Origin: Fodinibacter sp963763015
Lineage (GTDB): Bacteria > Actinomycetota > Actinomycetes > Actinomycetales > Dermatophilaceae
Direction of reading: 5' to 3'
Assembly (NCBI GenBank): GCA_963763015.1
Contig: CAVXML010000007.1
Span: 62,001 to 126,000 of the forward strand
Length of the DNA: 64,000 nucleotides
Numbering within the stretch: position 1 is the first letter of the stretch; every line of letters begins with the position of its first letter. Positions 59,089-64,000 of this stretch are shown one piece after another. Position numbers and translations under genes: made by a program. Below the pieces are notes generated by a model that saw nothing but the letters and a program-made list of their open reading frames with translations, did no database searches and was not told where the DNA came from.

Positions 59089-60123
59089 ATGGACACCCGA
59101 CGACACCACGGCTTCGGCGGCCCCGTCATCGCCGCCCATGCACTCACGCGCACCTTCACCAGGGGCAAGCAGAGCGTCGAGGCCGTCCGCGACCTCGACC
59201 TCGAGGTCGCCGACGGCGAGCTCGTCGCGTTCCTCGGGCCCAACGGCGCCGGCAAGTCGACGACGCTGCGCATGCTCACCACCCTCATCCCCCCGACCTC
59301 GGGCACGGCGCTCGTGGCCGGCTTCGACGTCGTCCGCGACCAGCGGGCCGTCCGCCGCTCGATCGGCTACGTCGGCCAGGGCAACGCGGCCGGCCACCAG
59401 CAGCGCGGCCGCGACGAGGTGGTCAGCCAGGCGCGGGCCCACGGGTTCTCGCGCGCCGAGGCGAACGTCCGGGCCGACGAGCTGCTCGCCGCCTTCGACC
59501 TCACCGAGCAGGCCGGCCGCCCGGTGTCGACGCTCTCCGGTGGCCAGCGCCGACGGCTCGACGTGGCCATCGGGCTCGTCCACCAGCCGCGGCTGATGTT
59601 CCTCGACGAGCCCTCCACGGGGCTCGACCCGCAGAACCGGGTCAACCTCCAGGAGCAGGTGCTGCGCCTCAACCGCGAGCTCGGCACGACGATCCTGCTC
59701 ACCACGCACTACCTCGAGGAGGCCGACGCGATCGCCGACCGGGTCGTCGTCATCGACCACGGACGCATCATCGCCGACGACACCGCGTCCCGGCTCAAGA
59801 GCGGGCTCGGGGACCTGGTCTCGCTCGGCTTCTCCAGCGAGGCGGATGCCGTCACGGCGGCCTCCCGAGCGGCGCGCCTCGAGGCCGCGACCGTCACCGT
59901 GACCGGCGGCGACGTCGAGGTGCGGGTGCCTCACGGGCGCGAGCTCGCGGCATCCCTCCTCCTCGACCTGGCGGCGGCGGGCGTGCCGGCCCGTCGGGTC
60001 GAGGTCGTCGGAACGACCCTCGACGACGTCTTCCTCCACCTCACCGGGCGCAGCCTGCGCGAGGGGACCGAGAACCACGACAGCCCGGCGACCGCCGGCG
60101 CCAGCGAAGGAGCAGCGGCATGA
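59089..60123 (+). CDS. ABC transporter ATP-binding protein, DrrA/multidrug type
   Basis: 344 aa from ATG 59089. Walker A GPNGAGKSTTLRML near 50-63, signature LSGGQRRRLDVAIGLVHQPRLMFLDEPSTGLDPQNR, and a C-terminal domain to about 320 (LGDLVSLGFSSEADAVTAASRAARLEAATVTVTGG), typical of daunorubicin-resistance exporters. ATGA overlap with the permease. Controlled probably by the divergent WYL regulator. Confidence 0.93.
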   Translation: MDTRRHHGFGGPVIAAHALTRTFTRGKQSVEAVRDLDLEVADGELVAFLGPNGAGKSTTLRMLTTLIPPTSGTALVAGFDVVRDQRAVRRSIGYVGQGNAAGHQQRGRDEVVSQARAHGFSRAEANVRADELLAAFDLTEQAGRPVSTLSGGQRRRLDVAIGLVHQPRLMFLDEPSTGLDPQNRVNLQEQVLRLNRELGTTILLTTHYLEEADAIADRVVVIDHGRIIADDTASRLKSGLGDLVSLGFSSEADAVTAASRAARLEAATVTVTGGDVEVRVPHGRELAASLLLDLAAAGVPARRVEVVGTTLDDVFLHLTGRSLREGTENHDSPATAGASEGAAA

Positions 60124-60944
60124 CCAGCACCACCACCACCACGGCAACCGCCCGTCCATCCGCCGCCACCGAGCGCCACGGCTCGGCCCGGCGCGCGCCC
60201 GGGTTCGTCGCCGACACGTGGAACGTCATGACCCGCGAGCTGCGGCCGATGCTCCGTGAGCCCGTGTCGGTCCTGTTCGCCATGGTGCAGCCCCTGGTGT
60301 TCCTCGGGCTGTTCGCCCCACTGTTGCCCGACGTCGAGGGCGGCTCGGCACTGCAGTGGTTCGTGCCGGGGATCATCGTCATGACCGCGCTGCTCGGGGC
60401 CTCGATGACCGGGTCGAACCTCTCGCTCGAGATGAACACCGGCTCCCACGAGCGGCTCCTCGTCTCGCCGCTGCGGCGCTCCTCGCTGCTCGTCGGCCGA
60501 GCCCTCAAGGAGGTCGTGCCGGTGCTCGCCCAGGGCCTGCTCATCGTCGCCGTCGTGACCCCGTTCTCGTTCGACCTGTACGTCGGTGGGGTGGTCGTGG
60601 GGCTCGTCCTCGTGGCGGTGTTCGCCGTCGGCATCGGGGCTCTGTCGTTCGCGCTGGCACTCGTGTCCAAGGGGCAGGACTGGCTGTTCTGGACCGTCCA
60701 GCAGACGCTGATCTTCCCTCTCCTCCTGCTCGCCGGGGTCCTGCTCCCGGTCGACGAGGGCGCCCCGGCCTGGCTGCGGTTCCTCGCCGACCTCAACCCG
60801 CTCACCTACATCGTCGAGGCCGAGCGGGCGCTGTTCGCGGGGCAGTTCCCAGCCGACACGATCACCGCCGGTGTGGCCGCAGCGGCGGGCGTGGCGGTCG
60901 TCGGGCTGCTCGTCGGCCTGGTCACGATGCGGCGGGCCGACTGA
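60120..60944 (+). CDS. ABC-2 transporter permease (DrrB type)
   Basis: 274 aa from ATG 60120 (ATGA with the ATPase). Six membrane segments; TWNVMTRELRPMLREPVSVLFAMVQPLVFLGLFAPLL and GIIVMTALLGASMTGSNLSLEMNTGSHERLLVSPLRRSSLLVGRALKEVVPVLAQGLL are the ABC-2 membrane domain signature. Exports a drug or lipid with its ATPase. A clear terminator follows at 60951. Confidence 0.93.
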   Translation: MTSTTTTTATARPSAATERHGSARRAPGFVADTWNVMTRELRPMLREPVSVLFAMVQPLVFLGLFAPLLPDVEGGSALQWFVPGIIVMTALLGASMTGSNLSLEMNTGSHERLLVSPLRRSSLLVGRALKEVVPVLAQGLLIVAVVTPFSFDLYVGGVVVGLVLVAVFAVGIGALSFALALVSKGQDWLFWTVQQTLIFPLLLLAGVLLPVDEGAPAWLRFLADLNPLTYIVEAERALFAGQFPADTITAGVAAAAGVAVVGLLVGLVTMRRAD

Positions 60945-60950
60945 CGGTGG

Positions 60951-60979
60951 CCGGTGCGGGGAACGCTGCCCCGCACCGG
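60951..60979 (+). terminator. Terminator hairpin of the Drr operon
   Basis: CCGGTGCGGGG and its complement CCCCGCACCGG form a perfect 11-bp stem with a 7-base loop, 6 bases after the permease stop. Confidence 0.8.
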
Positions 60980-61017
60980 CCCGCACCGGCCGGCATCCCG
61001 CCGCGCGGAGGCCGGCG

Positions 61018-61485
61018 TCACTCCGGTGGCGTGAGTGCCCGGACCAGGCGGGCAGCCGCCGCCACGATGCCGATGACGCTTCCGAGGATTCCGAGGACGA
61101 GCACCCACCGGGCGACGAGGTCGAGGTCGACGGCGGTGACGGTGAAGTCGACGGGGAACACCTGCCACAGCCGCACGAGGGCGGCCAGGCCGATACCCGT
61201 CGTGACGATGTCACCCACGGCCCGCAGCCAGGCGGGGTCCCGCACGACGTAGACGGCGTTCGCGACGACACCGGCGAGGATCGAGGCGTTGACGACCCCG
61301 AGGACGAGCGTGAAGTCGTCCGTGAGGAAGGGGAGCGCCTCCCAGCCGGGTGTCTCGTTGAGGATCACGAGCAGCGCGACGTTGAGCGCGACCGCGATCG
61401 TGTACCCGACCCGGCGGGAGATCGGCCCGACCACGGGCTTGGCGTGGAGCGGCGCGTGGGGGGTGGGGTGCTGGGTGGTGGCCAT
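61018..61485 (-). CDS. Hypothetical membrane protein
   Basis: 155 aa from ATG at 61485 with GCGGAGGCAGACCC upstream. Four membrane segments: about 27-47, 57-78, 90-108 and 123-145. Polar Thr/His/Pro N-terminus (ATTQHPTPHAPLHAKP). No family recognised. It is convergent with the Drr permease and divergent, with 187 bases between, from the aldolase gene. Confidence 0.65.
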   Translation of the reverse strand: MATTQHPTPHAPLHAKPVVGPISRRVGYTIAVALNVALLVILNETPGWEALPFLTDDFTLVLGVVNASILAGVVANAVYVVRDPAWLRAVGDIVTTGIGLAALVRLWQVFPVDFTVTAVDLDLVARWVLVLGILGSVIGIVAAAARLVRALTPPE

Positions 61486-61672
61486 GGGTCTGCCTCCGCT
61501 TCGGCGCGGCCCGGCGCCCGGCTGGCGCCGGGCCACAGATGGTCCGGTTCCATGCTGTCACCGCGGGCAACCGTCGCGTCGGGGGTGGGACGCGGGTCAC
61601 CCTGCCCGGGCCGGGCAGCGGCCCGCTCGGCTAGGGTCCGGAGGTCAGCGTCCGCGGCGAGGGCCAGGGGTC

Positions 61673-62449
61673 ATGGTGGTGAACGGCATCGAGGACGGAG
61701 GCGCGGGGGCACCACCTGCCGGTCTGGCCACCGCCTCGCGCGGGATCTGGACGTTCACCACCGACCTGGACCTGCTCCGCCGGCTGGCCGGCAGCGGCTT
61801 CGACTGGCTGGCGGTCGACGCCCAGCACGGACCGGTCGACCGCACGAGTCTCCATGCCATCGGGCGAGCCCTCGAGGGCGCGCCGGCGCCCTTCGTGGTG
61901 CGGGTGCCCGGGGTCGACGGGAGCTGGGTCGGCGCAGCACTCGACGCCGGCGCCGCTGCCGTCGTCGTGCCGTCGGCGACAGGCGTCGCGGATGCCGTCG
62001 CGGCGGCCCGCGCGTCCAGGTACCCCCCGCTCGGCGACCGGAGCTGGGGGCCGTTCCCGCCGCTGTGGGGCGGTACCGCCCCCTCGGTGACGGCTGCCGA
62101 CGCCGCGGTCCGCTGCCTGGTGATGGTCGAGACCGTCGGGGCCCTGGAGGCGGTCGATGACATGGCTGGTACTGCGGGTGTGGACGGGCTCCTCGTCGGG
62201 CCCCTCGACCTCGCCCTCGCCCTGGGAACCGCCGTCGACGACCTCCTCGGCGACCGCGGACCGGGAAACCCGGTGGGGCGTGTGGTGGAGGCCGCGCGGC
62301 GGCACGGGGTCCTTGTCGCAGCCTTCGCGGGGAGCCCCCGGAACGCCGCCCTGCTGCGCCGGCACGGCATCCGGTGTCTGGCGGTGACGACGGACACGGC
62401 GGTGGTCGCCGAAGGGGTGCGCACGGTGCTCGGCGCCGACGAGGGCTGA
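61673..62449 (+). CDS. HpcH/HpaI aldolase family protein
   Basis: 258 aa from ATG 61673. SGFDWLAVDAQHGPVDRTSLHAIGRAL, VVRVPGVDGSWVGAALDAGAAAVVVPSATGVADAVAAARASRYPPLGDRSWGP, RCLVMVETVGALEAVDDMAGTAGVDGLLVGPLDLALALG are the family pattern: Glu in MVET and Asp in GPLDL are the Mg/Mn ligands. Cleaves a 4-hydroxy-2-oxo acid to pyruvate and an aldehyde. The 3' end carries a 31-bp tandem duplication. Confidence 0.92.
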   Translation: MVVNGIEDGGAGAPPAGLATASRGIWTFTTDLDLLRRLAGSGFDWLAVDAQHGPVDRTSLHAIGRALEGAPAPFVVRVPGVDGSWVGAALDAGAAAVVVPSATGVADAVAAARASRYPPLGDRSWGPFPPLWGGTAPSVTAADAAVRCLVMVETVGALEAVDDMAGTAGVDGLLVGPLDLALALGTAVDDLLGDRGPGNPVGRVVEAARRHGVLVAAFAGSPRNAALLRRHGIRCLAVTTDTAVVAEGVRTVLGADEG

Positions 62450-62480
62450 GCGCACGGTGCTCGGCGCCGACGATGGCTGA
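62419..62480 (+). repeat. 31-bp tandem duplication at the gene's 3' end
   Basis: GCGCACGGTGCTCGGCGCCG and the next 11 bases, through the stop codon, are repeated at 62450-62480 with one change (G to T). A recent slippage or recombination duplication of the last ten codons plus stop; the first stop ends the protein. Confidence 0.9.
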
Positions 62481-62613
62481 GCGCAGGGGGACGGGTCACC
62501 CGGGACGGGTGAGGCGGTCACCCGCGACGCCGGGGTACACCTGAGTGGTTGACGAGCACCAGCGTCGCCACCAGGGCATCCACGCGTGATGCCGGACGAA
62601 GGGATGGAGCACC

Positions 62614-63051
62614 ATGTCGCACGACAGCACGTCCATGACCACGAACCTCGACGGTCGCAACCCGTCGTACAGCAGTGGCGCCGTCGGCGTGATCATCTTC
62701 GCCGCCGTGCTCATGATCATGATCGGCGGTTTCCACGCCATCCAGGGTCTCGTGGCGCTGTTGAACGACGAGTTCTTCGTCGTGGGCTCCGAGTACGTCT
62801 TCGAGTTCGACATCACCGCCTGGGGCTGGATCCACCTGATCCTCGGTGTGTTCGTCGCAGTGGCCGGCGCCGCCCTCCTCAGCGGCCCGGTGTGGGCGCG
62901 CACGGTCGCGGTCATCGTGGCGGCGATCAGCATGGTGGCCAGCTTCGTGTGGCTCCCCTACTACCCGCTCTGGAGCATCCTGGTCATCGCCCTCGACGTC
63001 TTCGTGATCTGGGCAGTGATCCTCCACGGCCGCGACATGGTCGACGAGTGA
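62614..63051 (+). CDS. DUF7144-type membrane protein
   Basis: 145 aa from ATG 62614 with AAGGGATGGAGCACC upstream. Four membrane segments: residues about 25-50, 67-90, 98-115 and 120-137. AVGVIIFAAVLMIMIGGFHAIQGLVALLNDEFFVV is typical of DUF7144 actinobacterial membrane proteins. Function unknown. Head of a run of three small genes (DUF6325, SHOCT). Confidence 0.82.
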   Translation: MSHDSTSMTTNLDGRNPSYSSGAVGVIIFAAVLMIMIGGFHAIQGLVALLNDEFFVVGSEYVFEFDITAWGWIHLILGVFVAVAGAALLSGPVWARTVAVIVAAISMVASFVWLPYYPLWSILVIALDVFVIWAVILHGRDMVDE

Positions 63052-63077
63052 GCACCCGACCCACCCCAGGAGGACCC

Positions 63078-63533
63078 ATGACCGCAGAAACCGCCCAGAG
63101 CTCACACAACCTGCACGGCCCCATCGACTTCGTGCTCCTGGAGTTCCCCCGCGACCGGCTGACCGGCGAGGCAGCGCCGGCGCTGCTCGACCTCGTGGAA
63201 CGCGGAGTCATCCGGCTCTTCGACCTCCTCGTCGTCAGCAAGGGCGAGGACGGCTCCGTCGACGTCCTGGAGCTGACCGACCCCCTCGCGGAGAACAGTG
63301 GGTTCTCCTACTTCGCCGGTGCCAACTCGGGCATGCTCGGCGACGACGACGTGCGCGAGGCGGCCGAGGCGATGAGGCCCGGCACCGTCGCGGCGCTCAT
63401 CGTGTACGAGAACACCTGGGCTGCGCCTTTCGTCGCCGCCGTCCGGAACAGTGGTGGCGAGATGGTGGCAAGTGCCCGTATCCCTGCGACCGACGTGATC
63501 GCCGCGCTCGACGCCCTCGAGCAGACGGCCTGA
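63078..63533 (+). CDS. DUF6325 family protein
   Basis: 151 aa from ATG 63078 (CCAGGAGGACC upstream, 27 bases after the previous stop). GPIDFVLLEFPRDRLTGEAAPALLDLVERGVIRLFDLLVVSKGEDGSV and FSYFAGANSGMLGDDDVREAAEAMRPGTVAALIVYENTWAAPFVAAVRNSGGEMVASARIPATDV are DUF6325 signatures. Soluble. These usually sit beside a SHOCT-domain gene, as here. Role unknown, perhaps stress-related. Confidence 0.88.
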   Translation: MTAETAQSSHNLHGPIDFVLLEFPRDRLTGEAAPALLDLVERGVIRLFDLLVVSKGEDGSVDVLELTDPLAENSGFSYFAGANSGMLGDDDVREAAEAMRPGTVAALIVYENTWAAPFVAAVRNSGGEMVASARIPATDVIAALDALEQTA

Positions 63534-63546
63534 GGAGGAGGACGAC

Positions 63547-63873
63547 ATGCCAGGACTACTGCGAGGAGTGGCCCGCACCGCGGTCGTCGCGGGGACCGCC
63601 AGCGCCGTGAGCGGGCGGGTCCAGCGCCGCCAGGCGGCGAAGTACGCCGACCGTGACGCACAGGTGGCCGCCGACCGAACCGTGGCGTACCAACAGGACC
63701 TGGCGGCCCAGGCACCCCCGGTGCAGTACGCCCCGGCGCCCGCGGCGCCTCCGCCGGCCGCCCAGGCGCCAGACATGGTGAGCCAGCTGAGGGAGCTCGC
63801 ACAGCTCAAGAGCGACGGGATCCTGACGGAGGAGGAGTTCGCCGCCCAGAAGGCGAAGATCCTCGGGGGCTGA
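63547..63873 (+). CDS. SHOCT-domain protein
   Basis: 108 aa, 13 bases after the DUF6325 stop with TGAGGAGGACGAC as ribosome site. N-terminal small hydrophobic/basic part (MPGLLRGVARTAVVAGTASAVSGRVQRRQ), Gln/Pro/Ala linker, and the SHOCT module MVSQLRELAQLKSDGILTEEEFAAQKAKILGG at the end. SHOCT tails mediate oligomerisation or targeting. Completes the DUF7144-DUF6325-SHOCT operon. Confidence 0.9.
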   Translation: MPGLLRGVARTAVVAGTASAVSGRVQRRQAAKYADRDAQVAADRTVAYQQDLAAQAPPVQYAPAPAAPPPAAQAPDMVSQLRELAQLKSDGILTEEEFAAQKAKILGG

Positions 63874-63924
63874 GGACCTTCGACCTCCCGCTGCAGCCCG
63901 CGTGGTCGGAGTTACAGTGGCGCA

Positions 63925-64000
63925 ATGATCGGCTCCGCCGCGGTGACCGTCAACGGGTCGCTACGAGCGCTCGCCGGGGTTCCGGTCCACACCACGCTCC
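63925..64000 (+). CDS. Truncated gene at right edge, possible 2Fe-2S/xanthine-dehydrogenase-like subunit
   Basis: Starts at ATG 63925 and runs off the window after 25 codons (MIGSAAVTVNGSLRALAGVP). VTVNG followed by an alanine-rich strand resembles the first beta hairpin of the small subunit of molybdenum hydroxylases, but the evidence is thin. The upstream 51 bases may carry its promoter. Confidence 0.35.
   Translation, partial: MIGSAAVTVNGSLRALAGVPVHTTL

Overview
The window is high-GC DNA (roughly 70% or more by eye) with dense, mostly convergent or overlapping operons, frequent GTG starts, 4-bp ATGA/GTGA stop-start overlaps, an F420-dependent glucose-6-phosphate dehydrogenase, a DUF3073 protein, an Acr3/LMW-PTP arsenic operon and WYL, SHOCT and DUF6325 families. 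Together these indicate a Gram-positive actinobacterium. The gene families and the very frequent GGATGCCG/CGGCATCC octamer suggest Intrasporangiaceae (Janibacter/Knoellia/Terrabacter type), but the family-level call is inference. It looks like ordinary chromosome: there are no phage, plasmid, CRISPR, rRNA or tRNA genes, and no complete insertion sequence that I can support.

Layout. 0.2-6.3 kb: a Vps62-domain membrane protein, an ArsR/SRPBCC operon with a twin palindromic operator, a glycerate kinase and unknown small genes. 6.4-9.2 kb: a stressosome-type module whose first gene fuses an ECF-like sigma factor, a zinc-finger-like linker and an RsbT-type kinase, followed by RsbR (frame broken by one extra base), RsbS and a free-standing RsbU N-terminal domain. 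9.3-16.6 kb: a BcrA-type ABC exporter, class I aldolase, a coiled-coil protein, an M23 peptidase and membrane-stress proteins (CmpX-like channel). 16.6-18.6 kb: arsenic resistance (ArsR, divergent Acr3-ArsC, operator between). 18.7-25.1 kb: a pyrimidine-dimer glycosylase family protein, aldose epimerase, a second ArsR/SRPBCC pair, a glyoxalase-fold protein and a secreted subtilase. 25.1-25.5 kb: a non-coding repeat element. 25.5-32.8 kb: two CrcB fluoride channels, an aminotransferase, a two-component system split by an inverted gene, thioredoxin-CcdA and a sugar dehydrogenase. 32.8-41.2 kb: an endonuclease-like gene bounded by inverted repeats, an MFS symporter, an S1P-lyase-like PLP enzyme, an acyl-CoA synthetase and a repeat-rich membrane-anchored protein. 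41.3-49.2 kb: transhydrogenase PntAB, PurM, a cysteine hydrolase with an NCS1 permease, DUF3073 and a valine/leucine dehydrogenase-like enzyme. 49.2-49.5 kb: three 92-bp tandem repeats, each carrying two 20-bp palindromes, in a divergent promoter region. 49.6-64 kb: an fgd-folP2-CoA transferase-enoyl-CoA hydratase operon, DUF6766 and small membrane proteins, a YqcI/YcgG-DUF1989 pair, an ATP-dependent DNA ligase, a WYL regulator opposite a Drr-type ABC exporter, an HpcH/HpaI aldolase, DUF7144/DUF6325/SHOCT small proteins, and a truncated gene at the right edge.

How genes work together. Stress sensing is the clearest theme: the RsbRST-like relay probably controls release of a sigma factor carried on the same polypeptide as its kinase, and GTTT/GNNT-N16-GGGTAT-like promoter candidates precede several membrane-stress or unknown genes. 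Three ArsR regulators each sit beside a palindromic operator and the genes they probably control. PntAB (NADPH supply), Fgd (F420H2 supply) and the thioredoxin/CcdA pair are redox functions.

The least explained sequences are the sigma-RsbT fusion module, the 92-bp palindrome array at 49.2 kb, the phased repeat element at 25.2 kb, and the over-represented GGATGCCG octamer that also builds terminator hairpins.
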